Shown here one piece after another: positions 28,734-35,974 of a DNA stretch of 64,000 nt; positions within the stretch are counted from its first letter, which is position 1; each line of letters opens with the position of its first letter. Position numbers and translations under genes: made by a program. Below the pieces are notes generated by a model that saw only the letters and a list, made by a program, of their open reading frames with translations, had not been told where the DNA came from and did no database searches. This DNA is from Paenibacillus luteus (lineage in GTDB: Bacteria; Bacillota; Bacilli; Paenibacillales; Paenibacillaceae), in contig NZ_SKCD01000012.1 in NCBI RefSeq assembly GCF_006542765.1, positions 62,001 through 126,000 on the forward strand. Reading direction: 5' to 3'.

Positions 28734-30422
28734 TCAAGACAATACTTCATAAATGCGAGCTTCATAAGGCCTAAGCGCAATACTGCGCTCCTCCATTTCC
28801 CATTCGGGATCGGTTTCTGCGTAATTGCCCAACACCAGGGCAAGCTGAAGAGTGTCGCTGCCCAAACAGTGGTTAGATAACGCAAATGTCCTTGCTTCCT
28901 CGCTATGATTGAGCAATACGATCCATTCCGTGCCATCATGCTCTCTTGCGTATCCGTAAAGGTATGGATCATCTCCGCTAATATCGGTAAAATCTCCATA
29001 GACCATAACCGGATTGCTTTTGCGCAGCCCAATCAGCTCTCGGTAAAACGCAAGTACGGAATGGGAGTCCTTCTCCGCCTGCTCCACATTGATTTCCACA
29101 TAATTAGGGTTCACCTTAATCCATGGTTTGGCATCGCTGAAGCCCGCATGAAGAGTAGTATCCCACTGCATGGGTGTTCGGGAATTATCCCGGCTGAGCG
29201 GTTGAAGAGCACGAAAAACCGCCGCAGGGTCCTTGCCCTTCCCGACTTCCTCCACGTACTTGTTCAGCATTGCGATGTCATTATAATCGCCGATCGTTTC
29301 GTACCTAACCCCAGTCATTCCAATTTCTTCGCCTTGATAAATATAAGGAATGCCTGGCAGCGTATGAATCATCGTCGCAAGCAGCTTGGCAGACTCCACG
29401 CGGAATTCCTGATCATTTCCGTAGCGCGACACTTGTCTCGTATGATCATGATTATTAAGGAATTGCGAACCAAAGCCGCGTCCGGCCAGCGCTTCCGCCC
29501 ATTCCCTTTGAATTTTTTTAAAGCGTTGCATATCCCATTCCGGCATCTCATCCGCAACTTCAAAATGAAACAGCGTATTCAGCTCCGCACGTTCCTCATC
29601 CACAAACAAAGGACCCGTTTCCGGCGTTGCAAATGCAATCTCACCAACGGTCATCATATCATAATGGCGGAAAACCTCACGGTTCATTTCCTGCAAATAA
29701 TCATGAAGCCCAGCATTATGCGTCAAATACTTAATCTCCCGCGGGTCATCCACATCCGTGAAGGTTTCCGGTTTGGCAAGCAGTGCAAGCGCATCAAGCC
29801 TTAGCCCATCCACTCCCTTGTCCAGCCAAAAACGCAGCATCGCATAGATTTCCATTCGCAGTTCCGGATTGGCCCAGTTCAAGTCAGGCTGCTCTGTGGC
29901 AAACGAATGCATATAATATTGCCCCGTAGCCTCATCCAGCTCCCAGCATGACGGATTAAAGTAAGACCGCCAATTGGTAGGCGGCTCCTTATCCGTTCCA
30001 ATTTCCCCAGATTCCCTCTCCGTGCCATCCCGCCAAATATACCAATCCCGTTTCGGATTGTCGTACGATGAGCGTGACTCGATAAACCAGGGATGACGAT
30101 CGGATGTATGGTTAACGACGACGTCCATCATTAGCTTCATGCCCCGCGCATGCGTCTCCACAACCAACCGTTCAAAGTCTTCCATCGTACCGGCTTTTGG
30201 CATCACGGCATAATAATCGGATACGTCATAACCATTATCCTTGTCCGGCGATTCATTAAACGGATTAATCCACACCATCGTGACGCCTAAGGACTGAATA
30301 TAATCAAGCTTGGCTATCATACCCTGCAAGTCCCCTATACCGTCTCCGTTCGTATCACAAAAGCTCCGCCAATAAACCTGGTAAACAACCGATTCCTTCC
30401 ACCACGCTGGTTTAATCTCCAT
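28734..30422 (-). CDS. GH13 alpha-glucosidase (oligo-1,6-glucosidase type, AglA-like)
   Basis: This 562-residue alpha-amylase-family hydrolase has all four conserved regions: DVVVNHTSDRHPW near 100, the nucleophile Asp in GVDGLRLDALALL near 200, the acid Glu in TVGEIA near 254, and FLNNHDHTR near 320. The calcium-site-like DTNGDGIGDLQG near 24 is typical of oligo-1,6-glucosidases. There is no signal peptide, so it acts on imported sugars. The ATG at 30422 has GGAGTGAGGG upstream. It follows the permease gene after 109 bases. Bond preference (alpha-1,4, alpha-1,6, sucrose-like) is not certain. Confidence 0.9.
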   Translation of the reverse strand: MEIKPAWWKESVVYQVYWRSFCDTNGDGIGDLQGMIAKLDYIQSLGVTMVWINPFNESPDKDNGYDVSDYYAVMPKAGTMEDFERLVVETHARGMKLMMDVVVNHTSDRHPWFIESRSSYDNPKRDWYIWRDGTERESGEIGTDKEPPTNWRSYFNPSCWELDEATGQYYMHSFATEQPDLNWANPELRMEIYAMLRFWLDKGVDGLRLDALALLAKPETFTDVDDPREIKYLTHNAGLHDYLQEMNREVFRHYDMMTVGEIAFATPETGPLFVDEERAELNTLFHFEVADEMPEWDMQRFKKIQREWAEALAGRGFGSQFLNNHDHTRQVSRYGNDQEFRVESAKLLATMIHTLPGIPYIYQGEEIGMTGVRYETIGDYNDIAMLNKYVEEVGKGKDPAAVFRALQPLSRDNSRTPMQWDTTLHAGFSDAKPWIKVNPNYVEINVEQAEKDSHSVLAFYRELIGLRKSNPVMVYGDFTDISGDDPYLYGYAREHDGTEWIVLLNHSEEARTFALSNHCLGSDTLQLALVLGNYAETDPEWEMEERSIALRPYEARIYEVLS

Positions 30423-30531
30423 AACCCTCACTCCTATATCTCTATCATTTTTATTTTCATAACCAAAATGGCGCGCGCCGGACATGAGGTCCAAACGCTG
30501 CGCCACTTTGCCTAGCATTGTTACACCATAG

Positions 30532-31623
30532 TCAGCCCTTAATCGATCCGCCAAGCATCCCGCGTACGAAATATTTTTGCAGAGCGAAGAATACGGTCAA
30601 AGGCATCAGCATGGAAACAAATGCGGCGGCAGTCAGCAAATGCCAGTCATTGCCTCTGGAGCCGACCATATTCGCAATGTTCATTGACAATACCTGTACT
30701 TCCGGCTGGCTGCCGAGGAAGATGAGCGAAACCAGATAGTCGTTCCATACCCATAAAAATTGAAATATGCTGATTGAAGCAAGCGCCGGTACCGACAAAG
30801 GGAGGATCAGCTTGCTGAAAATAGTAAAATTTGTTGCCCCATCCATAAACGCCGATTCGAACAAATCCTTCGGCAATTGGCTGATGGAGGTATACATGAA
30901 ATAAGTGATTAACGGTAAACCAAAGGCCGTATGTGCGAGCCATATGCCAAAGTATGTGCCGTTAAGCCCAAGCGACGTATAGTCCCGTAAAATGGGAATA
31001 AGCGCTACCTGCATCGGGACGACAAGCAAAGCAATGACGATGACAAATAGCGTCTTTCGCCCCGGAAAACGAAGCCAAGCAAAAGCATACGCAGCAAAGG
31101 AAGCGATGAAGATCGGGATAACCGTTGCCGGTATCGTAACTGCAATCGTATTCCAGAAGGAACGCGACATGCCGCTGCCCTTTTCTGTTTTGGTCGTGCC
31201 GTCAGGCATGGTGATGGAATAGGTTTTGCCGCCAAGCACAGTCTCATAGTTCTGGGTGGTAAAATGAGAAATAACCGTCCATTCCTTCTCCTGTACATTC
31301 AGAAGTTTAGCCCGCCGATTTTCCCAAATAATTCGTTTCCCATCTTGCTCTACGCCAGATCGCAACTGATCATCCGTAAACGTCACCCCATTCACTTGAA
31401 TGGGTTCACGAAGATCGGTATCTTTCGGCAATTGAAGCTGCTCTGAGGTTTGCCAATCGCGATGCGGCAAAATGTTCCACCAGCCCGTTGCCAAAATATC
31501 TGCGGCAGGCCGGAACGAGGACACGAGCAGTCCAAGCGTCGGAATTGTCCATATGAGACAGATGACCGCAAGCACCGTATTCACGAGCCATTTGGACTTG
31601 CGCAGCTTTTTGTTTTTGCTCAT
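30532..31623 (-). CDS. CUT1 sugar ABC permease with long first external loop (AglG-like)
   Basis: This 363-residue permease has six membrane segments and the inner-membrane signature EAAFMDGA-type motif (FESAFMDGATNFTIFSKLILP near 250). Between helix 1 (TIPTLGLLVSSFRPAADIL) and helix 2 there is an extra loop of roughly 90 residues. In my recollection this loop is characteristic of rhizobial AglG rather than ordinary MalG. The ATG at 31623 has GAGGGGGG upstream. Its start is 1 base from the end of the AglF-like gene, so the two are co-translated. It forms half of the alpha-glucoside channel. Confidence 0.85.
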   Translation of the reverse strand: MSKNKKLRKSKWLVNTVLAVICLIWTIPTLGLLVSSFRPAADILATGWWNILPHRDWQTSEQLQLPKDTDLREPIQVNGVTFTDDQLRSGVEQDGKRIIWENRRAKLLNVQEKEWTVISHFTTQNYETVLGGKTYSITMPDGTTKTEKGSGMSRSFWNTIAVTIPATVIPIFIASFAAYAFAWLRFPGRKTLFVIVIALLVVPMQVALIPILRDYTSLGLNGTYFGIWLAHTAFGLPLITYFMYTSISQLPKDLFESAFMDGATNFTIFSKLILPLSVPALASISIFQFLWVWNDYLVSLIFLGSQPEVQVLSMNIANMVGSRGNDWHLLTAAAFVSMLMPLTVFFALQKYFVRGMLGGSIKG

Positions 31624-31624
31624 C

Positions 31625-32707
31625 TTAGAAGCCCCCCTCTCTCCGGAACTGGCGCAGGTTGAATATAATGACCGGAATAACCGCAATTAGCAGCACGATA
31701 GCAAGCGTGGAGCCGTAGCCTGCATTTTGGTACATAAAGAGCTGCCGGTAGAACTGGGTAGCTACCACATCCGTCTCATATTGCCCGCCAGTCATGATCA
31801 TGACCACGTCGAAAATTTTGAGCGTGAATACGATGATCGTCGTCGTTACCGAAAGCAGCGTTCCGGCAATATAAGGAATCATGATTTTAAAGAATATCCG
31901 AACCTCGCCCGCGCCATCCATTCTGGCAGCCTCAAGCATATCCTCAGGGATGCTCTTAATCGCAGCCGAAAAGATAACCATTGCAAAGCCCGTTTGCATC
32001 CAGATAAGGATCGCAATCAGGAAGAGGTTGTTCCAGGGTTGAATCATACTGAGCCACGCTTGCGGCTCTCCCCCGAATTTGACGACGATCGCATTGAGCA
32101 GACCGATCTGCTCATTGCCTGGTTGGTAATAATAGATGAACTTCCAGATGACGCCTGCCGCTACGAATGAAATCGCCATCGGCATAAAGATCAGGCCTTT
32201 AGCAAGCTTCTCAAAGCTGCTGCGGTCTGCCAGAATCGCGATGAGAAGGCCTAAACTCACGCAAGCCAAGGTGCCAAAAAATACCCAAAGCAAGTTATTG
32301 CGAAGCGCCATCACCAGCAGCCGGTCCGTAAATACGGCAGCGTAGTTGGCTAAGCCGACAAAATGGACTGAGCCTGCATCAAAAAAGCTTAAATATAAAG
32401 TCCGGAGCGTTGGGAAAACGAGCAGCCAGCCTAACAGCAGAACTGCAGGTCCAACAAATACAAAGGGCAATATTCTGCGCTTCCATTGATCCGGGTATTG
32501 CTCGACTGCCCAGTTGAATGAGTAGTAGATGGAATAAATGCCGAGCGCTCCCCAGATTACAGCCAGCACTGCATTCATGACGGGATGGAGACTGGATTCG
32601 CGAAAAAATAATAAGATGGCCCAGTGTACGGCAATATTCAGAGCTGGCACGAGCACGGATATCAACAGTAGACGCAGAGCATTGCCCTTCCTAGCTTGAA
32701 GCTCCAT
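31625..32707 (-). CDS. CUT1 sugar ABC permease (AglF-like)
   Basis: This 360-residue permease has an N-terminal two-helix extension (residues 10-70) before the standard six-helix core. The core has SLIFMPMAISFVAAGVIWKF-like helices near 190 and the coupling motif EDMLEAARMDGAGEVRIFFK near 262. The pattern is close to rhizobial AglF from memory. The ATG at 32707 has GGAGGAGG 5 nt upstream. An array of four 39-bp repeats ends only 3 nt before that ribosome site and is open in the same frame, so a fusion to an N-terminal repeat is possible but unlikely. It pairs with the AglG-like permease. Confidence 0.85.
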   Translation of the reverse strand: MELQARKGNALRLLLISVLVPALNIAVHWAILLFFRESSLHPVMNAVLAVIWGALGIYSIYYSFNWAVEQYPDQWKRRILPFVFVGPAVLLLGWLLVFPTLRTLYLSFFDAGSVHFVGLANYAAVFTDRLLVMALRNNLLWVFFGTLACVSLGLLIAILADRSSFEKLAKGLIFMPMAISFVAAGVIWKFIYYYQPGNEQIGLLNAIVVKFGGEPQAWLSMIQPWNNLFLIAILIWMQTGFAMVIFSAAIKSIPEDMLEAARMDGAGEVRIFFKIMIPYIAGTLLSVTTTIIVFTLKIFDVVMIMTGGQYETDVVATQFYRQLFMYQNAGYGSTLAIVLLIAVIPVIIFNLRQFRREGGF

Positions 32708-32722
32708 ATGAATCCTCCTCCA

Positions 32723-32878
32723 AGGTTTGTGAAGCAAACCTGACTTCGTAAGCATAAGCTTAGGTTTGTGAAGCAAACCTGACTTCGTAAGCATAAGCTT
32801 AGGTTTGTGAAGCAAACCTGACTTCGTAAGCATAAGCTTAGGTTTGTGAAGCAAACCTGACTTCGTAAGCATAAGCTT
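32723..32878 (-). repeat. Four perfect tandem copies of a 39-bp hairpin repeat
   Basis: Copies begin at 32723, 32762, 32801 and 32840 and are identical. Each holds AGGTTTGTGAAGCAAACCT (7-bp arms, 5-nt loop) followed by a GACTTCGTAAG segment and CATAAGCTT. The array lies between the binding-protein gene and its first permease gene, ending 3 nt before the permease ribosome site. There are no unique spacers. A diverged relative lies at 40864-40935. Confidence 0.95.
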
Positions 32879-32896
32879 ACATCTTCCAAGAGGCTT

Positions 32897-32928
32897 GAGG
32901 GGCTTCGCCTCGTTGTTGGAAGCCCCTC
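32897..32928 (-). other. Intercistronic stem-loop after the binding-protein gene
   Basis: GAGGGGCTTC and GAAGCCCCTC form a perfect 10-bp stem with a 12-nt loop, 26 bases after the binding-protein stop and without a T run. Such stems usually protect the upstream message from 3' decay, giving more binding protein than permease. Confidence 0.7.
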
Positions 32929-32953
32929 CATTATCCTCAAGATTTGTTAAGTA

Positions 32954-34351
32954 TTATTTAAAGCCTTTTTGAATTTCTTTCAGGGCCGTATCAAGATCAA
33001 CTGTTCCGCTTACCCAATCTGTCATGCCTTTCCAGAATGTGCCGGCACCTACTGCACCTGGCATCAAGTCAGATCCGTCAAAACGAATCGTATCCGCCGT
33101 GCTTACGAATTCAGCCATTCTGCGCTCTTGGTCATTCGGATACCAAGAAGGGTCCGCATCATTCATAGGCGCTGTTACGCCACCCGTTTGAATCCACGTT
33201 TTTAGCGATTCGCCTGTTGTGAAAAACTCAAGTACAGCACGAACCTCAGGACGATCGTTAAACATCGCATAAATATCACCGGAGATCAGTGCTGGCTGGC
33301 CATATTGCTCATCAATAGCTGGTAGCGGGAACCAATCATAATCATCCGCAGTCAAGCCTTCAGGGAAGAAGCTGGTAATAAAGCCGGCTTGACGGTGCAG
33401 CCATGCTTTTGGCGGGTTATCGAAGAGCGGCTTAACCGCGTCTCCAAACGATGTCGTAGCGATCGATTTGCGGCCGCCGTAAACGTAATCCTCGTTAAAC
33501 CAAATTTCAGCCATTTTTTCGGCAGCATTTTTAACAACAGGATCTGTAAAAGGAAGCTCGCCTGTCAGCCATTTATCATAATTTTCTGGCGTAGTTGTGC
33601 GAAGCATGATGTCCTCCATCCAGTCTGTTGCCGGCCAACCCGTTGCCGTGCCGCTTTCGATACCGATGCTCCAAGCTGGATCGCCGTCCTTCGCAATCTG
33701 ATCCGTCAAAGCCATAAGCTCCGTCCATGTCTTAGGAACCGTATAGCCTGCTTCCGCAAAAGCTTTTTTGTTGTACCAAACCAAGCTCTTCACGCTGCTG
33801 CGAGCCCATATGCCAGCCATTACATCGCCGCTAGCGCCTGGCATCGTCGCCATGTCAAGCCAGCTTTGATTGTATTGCTTTTTCAAATACTCATCACTAA
33901 GGAATGATTTCACATCAACCACTTTACCTGCGTTAACGAATCCCTTCAGCAAGCCTGGCTGTGGAAAATCTGCGATATCCGGCGCGTTGTTGCCGTTTAC
34001 ACGCACAGAGATCGTCGCTTCGAATTCCTTCGACCCCTCATAGGCAATATCAATTCCCGTTTTCTCTTCAAAAGCTTTAATGCTTTCAGTAAACTTCACT
34101 TCATCCGCATCCGTAAAAGGACCAAACATCGTTACTTTTTTACCTTTAAAATCACCGTTTAACGCTTGTGCAAGAGCTCCGTCCCCTGTCGCTGAATTGT
34201 TCCCGCCCTCCGCCGTTTCCGTTGGTTTCTCCGATGGCTTGTTGGTTGGCGTATTGGTATTGTTGTTTCCTCCGCAAGCTGTAATCGTTGTCGCGAATGC
34301 TACGGACATAATAAAGGCAGTCAATGCTTTTTTTGTTTTTCTAGTGTACAC
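32954..34351 (-). CDS. Sugar ABC transporter substrate-binding lipoprotein (AglE-like)
   Basis: This 465-residue protein has a signal peptide with a lipobox (TTITACGGN) and a Thr/Asn/Gly-rich linker. The family 1 solute-binding fold follows, with KKVTMFGPFTDADEVKF near 70, ISVRVNGNNAPDIADFPQPG near 115 and a WLHRQAGFITSFFP hinge segment near 325. It binds the sugar outside the cell for the two downstream CUT1 permeases. The GTG at 34351 is favoured because AAAGGA lies about 8 nt upstream; an ATG three codons earlier sits directly on that site. Alpha-glucosides are inferred from gene order. No ATPase gene is present, so a shared MsmX-type ATPase is expected. Confidence 0.87.
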   Translation of the reverse strand: MYTRKTKKALTAFIMSVAFATTITACGGNNNTNTPTNKPSEKPTETAEGGNNSATGDGALAQALNGDFKGKKVTMFGPFTDADEVKFTESIKAFEEKTGIDIAYEGSKEFEATISVRVNGNNAPDIADFPQPGLLKGFVNAGKVVDVKSFLSDEYLKKQYNQSWLDMATMPGASGDVMAGIWARSSVKSLVWYNKKAFAEAGYTVPKTWTELMALTDQIAKDGDPAWSIGIESGTATGWPATDWMEDIMLRTTTPENYDKWLTGELPFTDPVVKNAAEKMAEIWFNEDYVYGGRKSIATTSFGDAVKPLFDNPPKAWLHRQAGFITSFFPEGLTADDYDWFPLPAIDEQYGQPALISGDIYAMFNDRPEVRAVLEFFTTGESLKTWIQTGGVTAPMNDADPSWYPNDQERRMAEFVSTADTIRFDGSDLMPGAVGAGTFWKGMTDWVSGTVDLDTALKEIQKGFK

Positions 34352-34518
34352 AGACCTCATCCTTTCATATTTAAGTAATTCAGTAATTACCTTACACATG
34401 CTGGACCCTTTTGAAACCTCAATGACAATCAACTCACGACTTAGGACATCACCTCCTTAAAATGCCATTGTTGGCTATTTTTATGCCCGAACTAGCCCAA
34501 AAAAAGCAGCCAACCAAT

Positions 34519-34532
34519 CGTTTGCGCTTACA
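34519..34532 (-). promoter_or_regulatory. Near-consensus cre (CcpA) site
   Basis: On the minus strand TGTAAGCGCAAACG differs from the TGNAANCGNWNNCA consensus only at the last base. It lies 8 bases from the LacI-type operator, fitting joint catabolite and substrate control. Confidence 0.6.
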
Positions 34533-34540
34533 TCCCATTC

Positions 34541-34554
34541 TGAAAAGCTTTTCA
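34541..34554. promoter_or_regulatory. LacI-type operator before the binding-protein gene
   Basis: TGAAAAGCTTTTCA is a perfect 14-base palindrome. It matches in form the sites at 35743-35769 before the LacI-family gene itself, so the same regulator probably binds both. Confidence 0.7.
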
Positions 34555-34656
34555 AAACACCTGAAAGCAAGCCTTTATTCGAGTTCTCATTACATGCTCG
34601 ATTGTCTAAAGGCGCTTTCCCGCGATGAGCGAGGCTTAACATTTTAACGCTTCTAT

Positions 34657-35661
34657 TTATATTTCGCGGGTAGATTCCCTCACGATCAGATGATGAGGCA
34701 GCTTCTCCCGAAGCACAGCAACCTTGCCCGAAGTAATTAACTCATGCAGCTTGAGCACGGAGCGGTATCCAATATCGTAAGTAGGCTGGTCGATCGTGGT
34801 CAGCTTTGGGATAAACATTTGCGCCATGCGAATATTGTCAAAGCCTATTACGGATACATGCTCAGGTACGCCTTTCCCTTGTTCGCGCAAATACGAAATG
34901 GCACCCATTGCAAATTCATCCGATGCTGCAAAAATGGCCGTTAAATCCGGACAGCGGTGCATCAGCCGCTTAGCTGCTTCAAATGCATGCTCAAAACGAT
35001 GCTCGGCAAATTCAATGCATTGTTCATATTCCGAAAGCCCGAATTGCTGAAGCGCCTGCTTAAATCCGCTGTACCGCGGCTCACCAGAGATCGTCTCTCC
35101 TAGCGGAAAGCCGATCATTCCAATTTTACGGTGGCCTGCATCAAGAAGATGTCTTACCGCGTCATAGGCACCTTGAACATCATCAATGTCAACGGACGGA
35201 ATATCGTATTCAGGCGCATTCGTTGAAGCAAGCACAAATGGCAGGCGATAGCGCTGCATTTCCTCGTAATATTCTTCATGCAAGGAATCACTCGTAAAAA
35301 TAATGCCGTCTACCTGCTTCTCAAAAAAGCTCTGCACGTAGGCGATTGTCCTCTGCTTATCGCGATCCGTATTGCAAATCATTAAGCTATGGTTTAGCAT
35401 AACCGCAGCATCCTGCATCCCGCGAATCAGCCCTGCATAATACGGATTTTCAATATCCGGTATCATGACGCCAAGCGTATCGGATTTTTTGTAAATCAGT
35501 CCTCTTGCGAAACCATTAGGCTGATACTGAAGCGCCTCGATGGCTTCGAGCACCTTCGTTCGCTTCTCTTCCACTACGGTGTCCGGCGCATTCATGACAC
35601 GAGATACCGTGCTGATGGATACGTTTGCGTATTTTGCTACATCGCGTATAGTCGATTTCAT
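34657..35661 (-). CDS. LacI family repressor of the alpha-glucoside operon (AglR-like)
   Basis: This 334-residue regulator has a LacI helix-turn-helix (TIRDVAKYANVSISTVSRVM, residues 3-22), a hinge helix near 50 (NGFARGLIYKKSDTLGVMIP) and a periplasmic-binding-protein type sensor domain with PDIENPYYAGLIRGMQ near 70, GFPLGETISGEPRYSGF near 178 and FAASDEFAMGA near 238. It lies immediately upstream of the binding-protein gene, and palindromic operators flank it on both sides. Autorepression plus control of the transporter and glucosidase genes is the likely arrangement, released by an alpha-glucoside or its product. Confidence 0.9.
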   Translation of the reverse strand: MKSTIRDVAKYANVSISTVSRVMNAPDTVVEEKRTKVLEAIEALQYQPNGFARGLIYKKSDTLGVMIPDIENPYYAGLIRGMQDAAVMLNHSLMICNTDRDKQRTIAYVQSFFEKQVDGIIFTSDSLHEEYYEEMQRYRLPFVLASTNAPEYDIPSVDIDDVQGAYDAVRHLLDAGHRKIGMIGFPLGETISGEPRYSGFKQALQQFGLSEYEQCIEFAEHRFEHAFEAAKRLMHRCPDLTAIFAASDEFAMGAISYLREQGKGVPEHVSVIGFDNIRMAQMFIPKLTTIDQPTYDIGYRSVLKLHELITSGKVAVLREKLPHHLIVRESTREI

Positions 35662-35742
35662 GATTGCACGCCTTTCTTGATGAATGAAAATGATTGTACA
35701 TGAAATAGATTTATTATGCTTCGTTTTTTTGTAAGGGCTTAC

Positions 35743-35769
35743 TGAAAAGGTTTTCAGAAAACCTTTTCA
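35743..35769. promoter_or_regulatory. Overlapping LacI-type operators at the regulator's own promoter
   Basis: A 27-base near-perfect palindrome is built of TGAAAAGGTTTTCA (35743-35756) and a second, overlapping copy in reverse (35756-35769). It covers the predicted transcription start. Confidence 0.75.
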
Positions 35770-35774
35770 ACGAT

Positions 35775-35803
35775 AGTATAGCCTCTTTTCCAGCCATATG
35801 CAA
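35775..35803 (-). promoter_or_regulatory. Promoter of the LacI-family gene
   Basis: On the minus strand TTGCAT (35803-35798) and TATACT (35780-35775) are separated by exactly 17 bases. The predicted start, near 35768, falls inside the operator. Confidence 0.75.
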
Positions 35804-35917
35804 CCCATAATTTCGGCTGCTTGTCCGTGGCCCTGGTTATGATCCTCCTAGTCGCGGACTCAATGGCCCGCTGGCAATCGCTACACGCTCAGCTGCTAGT
35901 CGCGCATTTCCGCACGC

Positions 35918-35959
35918 AAAAAAAGCGCCGACAAGCAAGGGCTACCTGCTGTCGACGCT
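35918..35959 (-). terminator. Terminator of the ABC-F gene
   Basis: On the minus strand AGCGTCGACAGC pairs with GCTTGTCGGCGCT and is followed by seven T residues, 16 bases after the stop. The rest of 35804-35917 shows nothing. Confidence 0.85.
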
Positions 35960-35974
35960 CGCTAAAAAGGCGGA

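Larger units (their letters stand above)
34352..34656. other. Control region of the alpha-glucoside operon
   Basis: This 305-base gap holds a palindromic operator (34541-34554), a near-consensus cre site (34519-34532) and an unused, near-perfect ribosome site on the minus strand (34443-34458, AAGGAGGTGATGTCC) whose ATG runs into a stop after one codon. Confidence 0.5.

Noticed and set aside
32723-32878. CRISPR-like array
   Set aside because: The four units are directly adjacent with no unique spacers and no cas genes nearby.
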